Assembly (NCBI GenBank): GCA_949948895.1
Contig: CATLHE010000004.1
Span: forward strand, 62,001-126,000
Direction of reading: 5' to 3'
Length of the DNA stretch: 64,000 bases
Source: an uncultured Christensenella sp.
GTDB taxonomy: Bacteria; Bacillota; Clostridia; Christensenellales; Pumilibacteraceae
Part shown: piece by piece, positions 1 to 9,005 of the stretch
Numbering within the stretch: the first letter of the stretch is position 1
Layout: the number at the start of each line of letters is the position of its first letter
The notes under the pieces: generated by a model
Database searches by the model: none
Told to the model about the DNA's origin: nothing
Seen by the model: the letters and a program-made list of their open reading frames with translations, nothing else
Made by a program: the position numbers and the translations under genes

Positions 1-110
1 TCGTCGAACTTTTTGTTGCGCATCAGCGAAAACAGCGCGCAGACTATTCTGCTTTGAGATCTCGCTTTGCCCGCGTTTGTTTTGCTTGCGTCCGTCAAAC
101 CCTCTCCCAT
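1..110 (-). CDS. TetR/AcrR-type regulator, N-terminal fragment (partial)
   Basis: This reading frame is too short for the ORF track and runs off the left edge of the window. It starts at an ATG 4 nt after the sirtuin stop codon and reads about 36 residues, including SQSRIVCALFSLMRNKKFDD. That segment resembles helix 1 of TetR-family DNA-binding domains, where a 'I..AL..LM..K.F..IT' pattern precedes the helix-turn-helix. The spacing suggests it is the last gene of the dnaB-HAD-gph-sirtuin operon. No good Shine-Dalgarno precedes the ATG, so coupling to the sirtuin gene or an internal start is possible. The helix-turn-helix itself lies outside the window, so the family call is an inference. Confidence 0.5.
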   Translation of the reverse strand, partial: MGEGLTDASKTNAGKARSQSRIVCALFSLMRNKKFD

Positions 111-114
111 AGCT

Positions 115-816
115 TTACAGCAATTGTCCGATACTGCCGTTAAACTGATTTTTGAATCCCTGTATCGGCGTTTTGTTTATTACTATTATATTGTCCGCGC
201 CGCCGCGGAAAAATCCGATAAACCCCGCCGCGGGATACACCACAAGCGACGTGCCGCCCACTATCAAGAGGTCGGCGTTTTCTATCGCGCCTATCGCGCC
301 GTTTACAGTCGATTCGTTGAGCGCTTCGCCGTAAAGCACCACGTCTGGCTTGATCACGCCGCCGCAGTCGCACAGCGGCACATTGGGCGCGCTTTTCATG
401 ATGTCGTCCAAACCGTAACGCTTGCCGCACTTCACGCACCGATTGCGGTGCACCGAGCCGTGAAGCTCGAACACCCGCCTGCTTCCCGCGGCTTGGTGCA
501 GTCCGTCTATGTTTTGCGTGACGATAGCGGACAGCTTGCCTGCGCTCTCCCACTCCGCGAGTTTCTTGTGCGCCGCGTTCGGCTTTGCGTCTCGGCATAT
601 CATTTTGTCGAAGTAAAACCTATAAAACTCGGCGGTATTCTCACGAAAGAACTCTGCGGAAAGAATGGACTCGGGCGGATAACGGTACTTTGTGTTGTAC
701 AGCCCGTCGGTACTGCGGAAATCGGGTATGCCGCTCTCCGTCGATACGCCCGCGCCGCCGAAAAACACTATCCGCTTTGCGCCGTCAATTTTTTCGAGAT
801 ACTCTTCGCGCGTCAT
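115..816 (-). CDS. Sir2-family NAD-dependent protein deacylase (sirtuin)
   Basis: Sirtuins remove acetyl or longer acyl groups from lysines using NAD, in the cytoplasm. The 233-residue protein has the diagnostic order: the NAD-binding GAGVSTESGIPDFRS near residue 21, TQNIDGLH near residue 100, the catalytic histidine in ELHGS, a structural zinc site with CVKC and CDCGG, then VVGTSL-like VVGGTSLVVYP. Length is normal for bacterial CobB-type sirtuins. The start ATG lies inside the 3' end of the upstream HAD phosphatase gene, a 4-bp overlap typical of translational coupling. The zinc ligands are spaced CxxC...CxC, slightly unusual for the second pair. Family assignment is firm; the acyl preference cannot be read from the sequence. 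Confidence 0.93.
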   Translation of the reverse strand: MTREEYLEKIDGAKRIVFFGGAGVSTESGIPDFRSTDGLYNTKYRYPPESILSAEFFRENTAEFYRFYFDKMICRDAKPNAAHKKLAEWESAGKLSAIVTQNIDGLHQAAGSRRVFELHGSVHRNRCVKCGKRYGLDDIMKSAPNVPLCDCGGVIKPDVVLYGEALNESTVNGAIGAIENADLLIVGGTSLVVYPAAGFIGFFRGGADNIIVINKTPIQGFKNQFNGSIGQLL

Positions 817-1520
817 TTTGCGCCGCCCGTTCTTATGGCGTTTATCGCGGCGATCAGTTCTTTCGGGCTGTCGATTATCCTGTCGGGACCGAGCGGTTCG
901 ATTCGCGCTCTGTCACGAAATCCCCAAGTAACGGCGATAACGGGTATGCCGCAATTCTTTGCCGTAGCCACGTCGGTCTCGCCGTCGCCTACAAACACGC
1001 ACTCGCCTGCCGTCACGCCGAGTATTTCAAGCGCGCGCTTTACGCCGTCGGGCGCGGGTTTCGGTCTCACCGTATCCGAAGTACCTACGACCGCGTCCGT
1101 CTCTGGAAAAAATTCAAGCCGCAATTTTTGCGCCGCCGCGTCATACTTATTGGTGACTACCGCCGTCTTTATCCCCGATGTTTTCAGTTCGGTCAGCACG
1201 TCGCGAACGCCGTCGTATAATCGCGTCGCGTCCGCGCTGTGCGCGTCGTAGTATTTTGTAAACGCGCTCAAGCACGCGTCAAACTCGGTCGGATGAACAA
1301 ACCCGTCTTTATCGCATGCCCCTGCGTCGCCGCCTTTTACGTGCGTGATCGCGCGCTCTATCAGCCGCGGCACGCCGTTGCCGACAAACGCTCTCGCCTC
1401 GTTATAAGAAAGCGGCGGAAGCGCCACCGCGCCGAGCGCGTGGTTCACCGCCGTCATCAAGTCGTCAAGCGTGTTTAACAGCGTTCCATCGAGATCGAAG
1501 ATTACTGCGCGTACTTGCAT
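813..1520 (-). CDS. HAD-family phosphatase, phosphoglycolate phosphatase-like
   Basis: The protein (235 residues) starts MQVRAVIFDLDGTLLNT, the HAD motif I with nucleophile Asp and acid/base Asp. Motif II is the threonine in VVTNK, motif III a lysine in RPKPAPDG, and motif IV VFVGDGETD. This arrangement and the alpha-helical cap inserted after motif I match the Gph/PGP branch, which dephosphorylates 2-phosphoglycolate or related small phosphoesters in the cytoplasm. The gene overlaps the sirtuin by 4 bp and its start ATG overlaps the stop of the next HAD gene by one base, so all are co-translated. Substrate is not certain, because HAD hydrolases of this branch are promiscuous. Confidence 0.85.
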   Translation of the reverse strand: MQVRAVIFDLDGTLLNTLDDLMTAVNHALGAVALPPLSYNEARAFVGNGVPRLIERAITHVKGGDAGACDKDGFVHPTEFDACLSAFTKYYDAHSADATRLYDGVRDVLTELKTSGIKTAVVTNKYDAAAQKLRLEFFPETDAVVGTSDTVRPKPAPDGVKRALEILGVTAGECVFVGDGETDVATAKNCGIPVIAVTWGFRDRARIEPLGPDRIIDSPKELIAAINAIRTGGAK

Positions 1521-2197
1521 TATTGCTCCGTTGTATCGAGAATTTCATCGCGGTGCGCCGCCGCGCCGCCCGGCACCCACACGCTCGCTATGCCGAAGCG
1601 GTTTGCGCCTTCTATATCGCTCGTGCGGTCGTCTCCGATCATGACCGACTCGTTCTTTTCCAAACCGTACTTATCGAACAGTCTTCCGAAATACGCGGGG
1701 TCGGGCTTGCGACAGCCGTGCTCGGAGCTTATGAGCATGCCGTCAAACGCGCCGTCGAGCCCGCATTCTTTTATCTCGTCGTAGGTAAATGCCGCTTGAG
1801 CGTTAGACAGAAGGTACACGTTTTTGCCCATTGCTTTAAGCTCGTCCAAAAGCGCGCGCGCACCGTCGAACGGTGTCAGTCGCTCTATCGACGCGCGGCG
1901 GAATATCCTCAGCGCTTCCGTCGCGGCTTCGCGCGACAGCCGTCCGCCCACGCTCCGCGCCATGCTCTCGAACTGCGTCACGCAGTCGCACTCGGGGAAC
2001 AGAAATTTATGCTCCGCGGCGGCGCGCTCGTTAAACAGTTTCCAATACCTATCGAACTCATAGCACAGCCGCTTTTCGTCCGTTTTTATTCCATGCGCTG
2101 CAAAATACTCGCCAACGGGCGTCCATGCCTTTTTGCAGTGTTCGTCGGTCTTGACGTCTATGAGCGTGTTGTATAGATCGAAAATATAATTTTTCAT
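1520..2197 (-). CDS. HAD-IA family hydrolase with FDLYNTL motif
   Basis: The ORF track extends this frame upstream to 2419, but the added residues are arginine-rich shadow of dnaB. A GAGGTG Shine-Dalgarno 4 nt before the ATG at 2197 and the MKNYIFDLYNTLID start fix a 225-residue protein. Motif I is DLYNT, with tyrosine where most HAD phosphatases have the second aspartate; motif II is LLSNA, motif III the lysine of CRKPDP, and motif IV MIGDDRTSD. FDLYGTL-type HAD proteins are common in Clostridia, so the tyrosine looks like a subfamily trait and not a decay. It sits between dnaB and the Gph-like gene in one operon. The substrate is unknown. Confidence 0.8.
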   Translation of the reverse strand: MKNYIFDLYNTLIDVKTDEHCKKAWTPVGEYFAAHGIKTDEKRLCYEFDRYWKLFNERAAAEHKFLFPECDCVTQFESMARSVGGRLSREAATEALRIFRRASIERLTPFDGARALLDELKAMGKNVYLLSNAQAAFTYDEIKECGLDGAFDGMLISSEHGCRKPDPAYFGRLFDKYGLEKNESVMIGDDRTSDIEGANRFGIASVWVPGGAAAHRDEILDTTEQ

Positions 2198-2223
2198 GTT
2201 CACCTCGCGCAAAGCGTTTATGC

Positions 2224-3789
2224 TTATAAATCGTCGCTGAGCGAGTCTACCGCGTCGTCGTCTATATCTGCGGCGGCGGGCTCGTATGCCTCGCCCGCGC
2301 TCTGTTCGGGCGGTTCGTACGGCGCGGGATCGCCATCGTAAAACGACTGCTTGCCGTACGCGCTCGGGGCTTCGGGGTGATGATCGGGGCTCTTGAACGT
2401 GACCGTTGCGGGGTTCCACAATAAGCGCACCGAGCCCGTTTCGCCGTTACGGTGCTTTGCCACGTTGAGGAAAACCGTTTCCGTGCCTTGCGGCGAGTTG
2501 CTCGATGCCGCCGCGTCGTCGGCTTCGGGCTTTTTCGACGCAGAGCGGTCGAGAAAGAACACTATGTCCGCGTCCTGCTCGATAGCGCCCGAGTCGCGCA
2601 GGTCGCTTAGTTGTGGCGTGGGGTCTTTGCGCTTGTCTATGTCGCGGCTCATTTGCGAGAGCAGGAGTATGGGAACGTTGAGCTCTTTCGCCGCGAGTTT
2701 GAGCGAGCGTGTGATCTCCGCTATCTCGCGCACTATGTTATCTATACTCTTGCCGCTATGCATGAGCTGTAAGTAGTCGATCATGACAAAGTCCAAGCCG
2801 TGGCTGTGTTTGAGCTGACGGCACTTACTGAGTATTTCCGCTGGCGTTACGTCGCCCGACTCGTCTATAAACAATTGCGCGTCGCCGAACTTGTTTTGCG
2901 CGCGGTACAGTTTGGACCAATCGTCGGCAGTAACCGCGGCGCGATTGGCGCGCGACATGTCGTAATTACCTACCGAGCACAGCATGCGCTTGGCGAGCTG
3001 AACGCCGCTCATTTCCAGCGAGAACACCGCGACTGAATAACGTTTTTTGTCTTTGCCGTGCGGCGCAGCGAGCGCGGCGTTTACCGCGCAGTTCATGGCA
3101 AAACTCGTTTTACCCTGACCGGGGCGCGCCGCGAGGATTATAAGGTCGCTTCTTTGAAACCCGCCGCCGAGCAGTGAGTCGAGGTACGGAAAGCCCGTAG
3201 TCACGCCCCTGAACGCGTCGCTGTTTTCTTGGCGTTCTTTGAGATCGGCAAGCGCCTGATTGACGAAAGTACGCACGGGTTCGGGCTTGCCGCGCCTGCC
3301 CGTTTCCGCCAGCGCGTACAGCGCACTCTCCGCCATGGTCAGGGCTTTGTCGTCGGGGTCGAGCGCGTACGCCGCGTCCGCCATTTGTTTGGCTACCGCT
3401 ATCATTGCGCGGAGCTTGGCGGTCTTTCGGACTATATTGTAATAGTACGCCGAGTTGCTCACCGACGGAACGGCGTTCACCAGTTCCGAAACGTACTCAA
3501 CGCCGCCGCACATGCCGAGCGTGCCGTTCGCGCTGAGCTGTTCGGTGACGGTGACGAGGTCGACGGGCTTGGTCGCCGCGAACACGCTCGACATCGCCTC
3601 GAATATGAATTTGTGCGAGGGATTGTAAAAATCGTCCGAGTCGAGCTGCGGCAGGTATTCCATTGCCGTCGAGCTGTCGAGGAGCATGCCGCCGAGCAGC
3701 GCGCTCTCCGCTTCGTAGTTATTGGGCGTTTCGCGCGCCGTCACGTTGGGATGGCGCTTTACGCTTTCATCTTGATTGTTGTTTGCCAT
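2224..3789 (-). CDS. dnaB: Replicative DNA helicase DnaB
   Basis: DnaB is the hexameric 5'-3' helicase that unwinds DNA at the replication fork. The 521-residue protein begins MANNNQDES (ATG at 3789; the longer track start at 3879 would overlap the promoter). It shows the N-terminal helical domain (ESALLGGMLLD), the Walker A AARPGQGKTSFA, the Walker B MIDYLQLM, and the RecA-like arginine-finger region with LSDLRDSGAIEQDAD. After the core there is a C-terminal extension of about 60 acidic and proline-rich residues ending DDDAVDSLSDDL, longer than in most DnaB proteins. It leads the operon with the HAD, gph-like and sirtuin genes and has a consensus sigma-A promoter directly upstream. Confidence 0.96.
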   Translation of the reverse strand: MANNNQDESVKRHPNVTARETPNNYEAESALLGGMLLDSSTAMEYLPQLDSDDFYNPSHKFIFEAMSSVFAATKPVDLVTVTEQLSANGTLGMCGGVEYVSELVNAVPSVSNSAYYYNIVRKTAKLRAMIAVAKQMADAAYALDPDDKALTMAESALYALAETGRRGKPEPVRTFVNQALADLKERQENSDAFRGVTTGFPYLDSLLGGGFQRSDLIILAARPGQGKTSFAMNCAVNAALAAPHGKDKKRYSVAVFSLEMSGVQLAKRMLCSVGNYDMSRANRAAVTADDWSKLYRAQNKFGDAQLFIDESGDVTPAEILSKCRQLKHSHGLDFVMIDYLQLMHSGKSIDNIVREIAEITRSLKLAAKELNVPILLLSQMSRDIDKRKDPTPQLSDLRDSGAIEQDADIVFFLDRSASKKPEADDAAASSNSPQGTETVFLNVAKHRNGETGSVRLLWNPATVTFKSPDHHPEAPSAYGKQSFYDGDPAPYEPPEQSAGEAYEPAAADIDDDAVDSLSDDL

Positions 3790-3838
3790 TTTTTTAAGAC
3801 CTATCCGTCGTTGAGAGTGATTGATATTATCTTCCGCT

Positions 3839-3867
3839 ATTATAGTTTGTATTTGTTTGTTTGTCAA
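3839..3867 (-). promoter_or_regulatory. sigma-A promoter of the dnaB operon
   Basis: On the minus strand TTGACA and TATAAT are both perfect and separated by 17 nt. Transcription would begin about 42 nt before the dnaB ATG at 3789. The promoter lies inside the upstream extension of the track ORF, which argues against the longer start. Confidence 0.85.
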
Positions 3868-3898
3868 TAAGCAGTTCACCGTTATCGTAAAGCTTCCG

Positions 3899-4355
3899 TA
3901 GGGCGTGACGACCTCGGCACGCCGCCAACCAAATGTTGGACGGATGTCGTGTATGAACGCGAAGATAATTTGAGGTTACACCCGAATAAAAACATGCACG
4001 TTTATGGGTTGTCGTTTGTTTAACGTTTACGTCATGCGGCGGTTCGCCTAGTTCATTCGCTTACGCTCAGGATGACAAGAAAGCGGTAATTAACTTTCAA
4101 ACAACCGTATGGTGTGACGACCTCGGCACGCCGTTGTTTTTCCTGTTGCATTTATTCGGGTGTAACGTGAAACAATCGCCCACGTAAACACACGATAGTC
4201 GTCCAACATTCGGTTGGTTATAGCGTCGCAGTCGCGCGGCAGACGGGCAACAGGCGGCAAGCCGCCGAAAATGCATGAGCGCAACGCCTTTATTCGGGTG
4301 TAACGTGAAACAATCGCCCACGTAAACACACGACAGTCGTCCAACATTTGGTTGG
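3899..4355. repeat. Hairpin-repeat cluster 1 (A and C units, one B unit)
   Basis: The gap between dnaB and the lipoprotein gene holds no credible gene; the track ORFs at 4090-4347 are translations of repeats. From left: a C-type hairpin (GGCGTG/CACGCC, 3902-3923), an A unit in plus orientation (3925-3989), a B unit in minus orientation (about 4040-4075), a second C-like hairpin near 4108-4130, and two A units in minus orientation (4152-4217 and 4290-4355). The two minus A units share nearly identical 60-bp sequence. The last A unit ends exactly at the stop codon of the lipoprotein gene at 4356. Confidence 0.85.
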
Positions 4356-5309
4356 CTACATGGGGAGGTGCGAATCGTAATCCCTAAACTCCTCGGGATT
4401 ATACGGGAACCTATCGAGCAGAGTGGTCTTAGGCTTTTTGGCGCGCGTTACGAGCATAATAACGCCAAACACGACCCCGCCCGCGGCGAGCGCGACGCCG
4501 TACCAACCGTACGGCACGGGACGGGTGTATGCAAAGCTCATATCCGATTCGGTCGTATCGAAGTACCGCGAAAACACATACTCGGCGTAATCGCCGTCAA
4601 GATCGCGAGAAGTCCCCGACGAGCTCATGCGCTTGGACCCCGTCATTGCATAGTTAAGCTTGAGAAGATCGGGCTCGAACCCTCTAAGGTACGGGAACGC
4701 GTCGACCACCGACGGCAAGTACGTAATGCGCTCGCCGGTATTCTCCTTGTACGAGAACCAACCGTTTTTCAGCCGTTGTATCACCGACGACGACTGATTG
4801 GGCAGGACGGCGTCATACTCGGCGCGTATCCCGTTGAACGGATTGGCGGACTTTTTCACATACTTGCGCACGAACGGATTAGTCTTGTACGACGCCGAAA
4901 AATCCACCGACTCCGCAATATCGCGCAACCTATCGCTTACAAAACTCCCGCCGCCGTTTCCGCCGCTGTCCGCGCCCGCATCCGAAAACGCTATACGATA
5001 ACTAGCCGTGTACGCGTCCGAAGTATATACCGAATCGACTATCTCGCAACCGAACCCCGAGAACAGCTCGAAGAAATACCCGTGAACGTTGTACTTGTCG
5101 CCGTTTGCGTCAGTCGCCGCCGAGGCTTCCATTTTGCGCACGGTATCGAGGTCTATCGACACCGTGTACATATTGTACCGCGTGCCGTTCTCGGTATAAT
5201 CGCGAACGGTAACGCTCGCGCCGCAGCCCGAAAAAGCAAGAGCGCACGCCGCTATCGCGCACACTGTGCCAATACGTTTTATTCGTTTTTTCAGAGCTGC
5301 GGTCGGCAT
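4356..5309 (-). CDS. Lipoprotein of unknown function with C-terminal membrane anchor
   Basis: I do not recognise this 317-residue family. The N-terminus is basic (KKRIKRIG), followed by a hydrophobic stretch and a lipobox-like FSGC near residue 29, so it is probably exported and lipid-anchored. The middle is a mixed polar domain with a glycine-rich linker (GADSGGNGGGS near residue 113). A second hydrophobic helix (WYGVALAAGGVVFGVIMLV) lies about 40 residues from the end and is followed by basic residues, giving a short cytoplasmic tail. A weak AAGGT precedes the start. The stop codon TAG is followed at once by an A-type repeat hairpin. It stands alone between dnaB and pepF. Confidence 0.7.
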   Translation of the reverse strand: MPTAALKKRIKRIGTVCAIAACALAFSGCGASVTVRDYTENGTRYNMYTVSIDLDTVRKMEASAATDANGDKYNVHGYFFELFSGFGCEIVDSVYTSDAYTASYRIAFSDAGADSGGNGGGSFVSDRLRDIAESVDFSASYKTNPFVRKYVKKSANPFNGIRAEYDAVLPNQSSSVIQRLKNGWFSYKENTGERITYLPSVVDAFPYLRGFEPDLLKLNYAMTGSKRMSSSGTSRDLDGDYAEYVFSRYFDTTESDMSFAYTRPVPYGWYGVALAAGGVVFGVIMLVTRAKKPKTTLLDRFPYNPEEFRDYDSHLPM

Positions 5310-5360
5310 ATAATTACCTTGAAATTTGTATTCGAAGCGGAACAGTATTCCGCGCCGCTA

Positions 5361-5446
5361 TTAGTCGGGTGTAACATAAAACAAACAACGCACGCCAACA
5401 CACGACATAAATCCAAGCTGTGCTTGGCGTCAAACATTTGGTTTGG
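5361..5446 (-). repeat. A-type hairpin repeat overlapping the pepF 3' end
   Basis: One A unit in the sense orientation of pepF. It has two hairpins, CCAAGCTGTGCTTGG (5413-5427) and a CAAAC/GTTTG hairpin (5431-5445). The second lies inside the pepF coding region and supplies its last codons and, with one more base, the TGA stop. Confidence 0.8.
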
Positions 5447-7211
5447 TCAGTTGTTTGAGTTCTTGGAGCGAGTCGTTGAACAGTGCGAACGCGTCGTTGT
5501 ACGGTTTTTCGGTCGCGAGATCGACCTCGGTATCGCAGAGTATATCGTACGGTGATTTGTGCCCGCCGGCGCGGAGGAACTTGTTCTTATAGATATCTAC
5601 GTACCCGTCGCGCGTGAGGATATTGCGCGCTATGCTCGTTGCGGCCGTAAGCCCCGTCGCGTACTTATACACGTAGAACGCGTTATAAAAATGCGGGATG
5701 CGCGACCATTCGTACTTGATAAGATCGTCCGACACGGATTCGCCGTAGTATTTCTTATTGAGATCGAGATACAAGCCGTTGAGCGCGTCCACGGTGAGCG
5801 GCTTGCCCTCGAGGTCCATTTTGTGCGCGTAGTACTCGAACTCGGCGAACATGGTCTGACGGAACAGCGTTGTGCGGAAGCGGTCGAGCCGATAGCTCAA
5901 CAGGTACGCGCGCACGCGCTCGTCTTTTACGTTGTTCATGAGATAGTTTTCGAGCAGGGTCTCGTTACAGATCGACGCGACCTCGGCGACGAATATCTGA
6001 TAGTCGGCTTTCTCGAACGGCTGAGTTTCCTGCGAGTAGTACGAGTGCAGGCAGTGCCCGAGCTCGTGCGCGACGGTAAAGATATCGTTGGTCGTTTGCT
6101 GATAGTTCAAGAGCACGTACGGATGCACGCCGTAAGAGCCCCAGCTGTACGCGCCTCCGCGCTTGCCGTCGTTGGGCATTACGTCTATCCAGCCCTCGGT
6201 CATTGCTTTGTTGAGCAGCGCGACATAGTCCGCGCCCATGGGCGCGAGCGCGGTTTTTACGAGCTCGCACGCTTCCTCGTACGGGAGTTTCATTTGCGCG
6301 TTTTCCACAACGGGAACGTACAGGTCGTACATATGCAGGTCTTTGAGCCCGAGCATTTGTTTTCTGAGCGCGATATATTCGTGGAGCGGCGCGAGGTTTT
6401 TATCGACAGCGGCAATGAGGTTTTCGTATACCGAAGTGGGCACGTTGTCGCCGTACATGCCCATTTGCAAACAGTCGCTGTACCCGCGCGCACGCGCGAT
6501 AAAGTTGTCGCTCTTGACACAGCCGGCATAGTTGGCGGCGAGCGTGTTTATATGCGCCGCATACCCCGCGTACAGGTTGGTAAACGCGGCCTTTCGGACT
6601 TTTCTGTCCTCGTCTGCGAGCAGTTCGCCGTACGATTCGTTATTGAGCTCGATCTTTTCGCCGCCGCGCTTTACCGGCTTGAACTTGAGATCGGCGTTCA
6701 TGAGCATGGACGCGACGTTGTCGGGCGTGCCGAGCGCTTCGCCCGCCATGGCGAGTAATCGCTCTTCCTTGTCCGAGAGTATGTGCGCGTTTATGCGCTT
6801 GATCTCTTTGAGCTGGAAGTCGTAGTCCTTGAACTCTGGATCGTTTATATACCCGTCGAGCACGGCGTCGCCGAGCGCGGACAGCTCGCTGCGCATGAAC
6901 GCGCTCGCCGTCATGACTTTGCCCATCAATGCTTCCGTGCGGTTCGCGTACCCGACGGCTTTGCTCTCCGCGAGGTCTTCGTGCGAGAGCATGTGCGAGT
7001 ACAAGTACAGCGTGCCCAGCTTTTGCGATATCTTCGAGTCGAGCCTGAAACACTCGAGCGCTTTATCGCGGTCGCCGAGCGTGCCGCTGTACGCCGCGAG
7101 CTCGGGCAGCATGTCCAAGACCGCGGCAAAATCTTTCTCGAACGCCGCGTCGTCGGCGTATATGTCCGACAGATCCCATTTGTACTTTTGCGGTACTTCC
7201 TTCCTCTTCAT
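5430..7211 (-). CDS. pepF: Oligoendopeptidase F (M3 family metallopeptidase)
   Basis: PepF hydrolyses short oligopeptides in the cytoplasm. The 593-residue protein starts MKRKEVPQKYKWDLSDIY, a standard PepF opening, with an AAGGAG site upstream. The M3 zinc motif AHELGHCLHSYYS lies near residue 385, and the third ligand is expected in FVAEVASICNE about 25 residues later. Length matches the family. The start region is ordinary, but the end is odd: the final residues TKPNV and the stop are written by an A-type repeat hairpin, so the repeat has replaced or extended the native C-terminus. It is apparently monocistronic. Confidence 0.95.
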   Translation of the reverse strand: MKRKEVPQKYKWDLSDIYADDAAFEKDFAAVLDMLPELAAYSGTLGDRDKALECFRLDSKISQKLGTLYLYSHMLSHEDLAESKAVGYANRTEALMGKVMTASAFMRSELSALGDAVLDGYINDPEFKDYDFQLKEIKRINAHILSDKEERLLAMAGEALGTPDNVASMLMNADLKFKPVKRGGEKIELNNESYGELLADEDRKVRKAAFTNLYAGYAAHINTLAANYAGCVKSDNFIARARGYSDCLQMGMYGDNVPTSVYENLIAAVDKNLAPLHEYIALRKQMLGLKDLHMYDLYVPVVENAQMKLPYEEACELVKTALAPMGADYVALLNKAMTEGWIDVMPNDGKRGGAYSWGSYGVHPYVLLNYQQTTNDIFTVAHELGHCLHSYYSQETQPFEKADYQIFVAEVASICNETLLENYLMNNVKDERVRAYLLSYRLDRFRTTLFRQTMFAEFEYYAHKMDLEGKPLTVDALNGLYLDLNKKYYGESVSDDLIKYEWSRIPHFYNAFYVYKYATGLTAATSIARNILTRDGYVDIYKNKFLRAGGHKSPYDILCDTEVDLATEKPYNDAFALFNDSLQELKQLTKPNV

Positions 7212-7248
7212 ATTTTTACTCCTTACCTTATTTGGTAGTTTATTGTTT

Positions 7249-7363
7249 CGTAGCTCCTATAAGTCCATAGGTAGTATTCATGTTTGCGCCACTGTTTACT
7301 TTGTTGCGCGGGACTATGGTTTTCGTGGCTCCTATAAGTCCATAGGTAGTATTCATGTTTGCG
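7249..7363. repeat. Tandem 40-bp direct repeat upstream of pepF
   Basis: Two copies of a 40-bp sequence (7249-7288 and 7324-7363), 75 bp apart and differing at one position, contain CTCCTATAAGTCCATAGG, which can fold as a CCTAT/ATAGG hairpin. They sit 38-152 bp upstream of the pepF start. The track ORF 7223-7474 crosses them and looks like noise. Confidence 0.75.
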
Positions 7364-7393
7364 GTGATAGTTTATAATGATGTTTTTACGTAG

Positions 7394-7652
7394 GGAGCGC
7401 AGACCCCTGCGCTCCGCAAACCAAATGTTTGACGATTGTCGTGTGTTTACAAGGTGATTTGTTTTACGTAACACCCGAATAGGAGCGGTGCATATTTTCT
7501 TTTGTCATTCTGAACGCAGTGAAGAATCTTTGGCGTAGCCGCATGGTTGTCTTGTTAAATAAACGACATCCTATATCGTTCCACACCTTTTCGGGTGCAA
7601 TGCAATATCACAACCCAAGCCCACACACGACAGAAATCCAAACCGTGTTTGG
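7394..7652. repeat. Hairpin-repeat cluster 2 (C, A, B, A units)
   Basis: From left: C hairpin GGAGCGCAG/CTGCGCTCC (7394-7415), A unit plus orientation (7417-7482), B unit with ATTCT/AGAAT and AC/GT stems (7507-7527) and its second hairpin (7532-7540), then an A unit in minus orientation (7588-7652). The last unit touches the TAG stop of the UPF0210 gene. No gene is present in this stretch. Confidence 0.85.
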
Positions 7653-9005
7653 CTAGTTCTTGAACGAATGGATGGGCGCGGGGATCGCGCCGCCGCGATC
7701 GATGAATTTGGACGGGTCGGCGGTGTTTACGCGCATGATCGGCGCGGTGCCGAACAGTCCGCCGAAGTTGACCTCGTCGCCTACCGTTTTGCCGTACACG
7801 GGTATAACGCGGACCGCCGTGGTCTTGCCGTTGATCATGCCTATCGCGCACTCGTCGGCTATCATTGCGGATATGACCGCGGCGGACGTGTCGCCGGGCA
7901 CGGCTATCATGTCCAGCCCGACCGAACACACCGCGGTCATTGCTTCGAGCTTTTCTATATTGATCGCGCCGAGCCGCGCCGCTTCTATCATGCCCGCGTC
8001 CTCGGAAACGGGAATGAACGCGCCGCTCAGTCCCCCGACGCGCGCCGACGCCATGACGCCGCCTTTCTTGACTGCGTCGTTCAAGAGCGCGAGCGCGGCG
8101 GTCGTGCCGCATGCGCCTACGCGTTCCAGCCCGATGCTTTCGAGTATGCGCGCTACGGAATCGCCTACTGCGGGCGTGGGCGCGAGCGACAGGTCGACTA
8201 CGCCTTTATCGAACCCGAGCTCATCCGCCGCCGCCGAGCCGATGAGCTGACCGAGCCGCGTTATCTTGAACGCCGTGCGCTTTATCAGTTCGCAGATCTT
8301 GGTTATGTCGTAGTCGGGGTGTTTGTTTATTTCGTACTCGACTACGCCGGGGCCCGAAACGCCCACATTGACCGCGCACTCGCCCTCGGTCAGACCCGTG
8401 AACGCGCCCGCCATGAACGGGTTGTCGTCAACGGCGTTGCAGAACACGACGAGCTTGCCGCAGCCGAACGAGTCGGTCTTGCGCGTGCGGTACGCGAGGT
8501 CTTTTATCGCTTCGCCCAAAAGCTTGATAGCGTCGAGGTTCATGCCTGCCTTGGTCGACGCTACGTTGACCGATGAGCAGACAATGTCGGTTGTCGACAG
8601 CGCTTCGGGCAGGGTCTTTAAAAACTCCGTTTCTTTCTTGGTCGCGGATTTTTGGACGAGCGCGGAGTACCCGCCTATAAAGTCGACCCCGAGCGTTTTG
8701 CCCGCGCGGTCGAGCGTTTTCGCGAGCCCGATATAATCGCCGCACGCCGCGCCCACTATCGATATCGGCGTGACGGCTATGCGCTTATTGACTATCTTGA
8801 CGCCGTACCGCGTTTCCAGCATGGCGCACACGGGCACGAGCCGTTCCGCGTACTTGGTTATCTTGTCGTACACCGCGGCGTTGCACCGCGCGCTGTCGTC
8901 GCTTATGCAGTCGGTGAGCGACATGGACAGCGTGACCGTTCGCACGTCGAGATGACGGTTGTCGAGCATGTCTATGGTTTCGATTATCTCGTTGTCGGTA
9001 AACAT
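7653..9005 (-). CDS. UPF0210 / PFL-type protein (DUF711 family)
   Basis: The 450-residue protein matches the UPF0210 family, often annotated 'PFL family protein'. Characteristic stretches are RTVTLSMSL near residue 22, the NVGVSGPG region near residue 245, [10 protein letters not shown] and [10 protein letters not shown]. Members are thought to bind small molecules or nucleotides, but no reaction is established. Its ATG overlaps the stop of the ACT-domain gene (TAATG), an arrangement conserved in many Firmicutes, so the two products probably act together. The TAG stop is followed immediately by an A-type hairpin. There are no signal or membrane segments, so it is cytoplasmic. Confidence 0.9.
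   Translation of the reverse strand: MFTDNEIIETIDMLDNRHLDVRTVTLSMSLTDCISDDSARCNAAVYDKITKYAERLVPVCAMLETRYGVKIVNKRIAVTPISIVGAACGDYIGLAKTLDRAGKTLGVDFIGGYSALVQKSATKKETEFLKTLPEALSTTDIVCSSVNVASTKAGMNLDAIKLLGEAIKDLAYRTRKTDSFGCGKLVVFCNAVDDNPFMAGAFTGLTEGECAVNVGVSGPGVVEYEINKHPDYDITKICELIKRTAFKITRLGQLIGSAAADELGFDKGVVDLSLAPTPAVGDSVARILESIGLERVGACGTTAALALLNDAVKKGGVMASARVGGLSGAFIPVSEDAGMIEAARLGAINIEKLEAMTAVCSVGLDMIAVPGDTSAAVISAMIADECAIGMINGKTTAVRVIPVYGKTVGDEVNFGGLFGTAPIMRVNTADPSKFIDRGGAIPAPIHSFKN

Noticed and set aside
2224-3870. ORFs on the plus strand opposite dnaB
   Set aside because: They mirror dnaB codon bias and have no start signals; DnaB motifs are unambiguous.
4090-4347. ORFs 4090-4347 and 4097-4321 on the minus strand
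   Set aside because: They are translations of two near-identical A-type repeat units; the repeated peptide VFTWAIVSRYTRI is a repeat artefact.
3925-4355. CRISPR array
   Set aside because: Repeats are of unequal spacing, in both orientations, with covarying stems and no unique spacers of fixed length; no cas genes are present.
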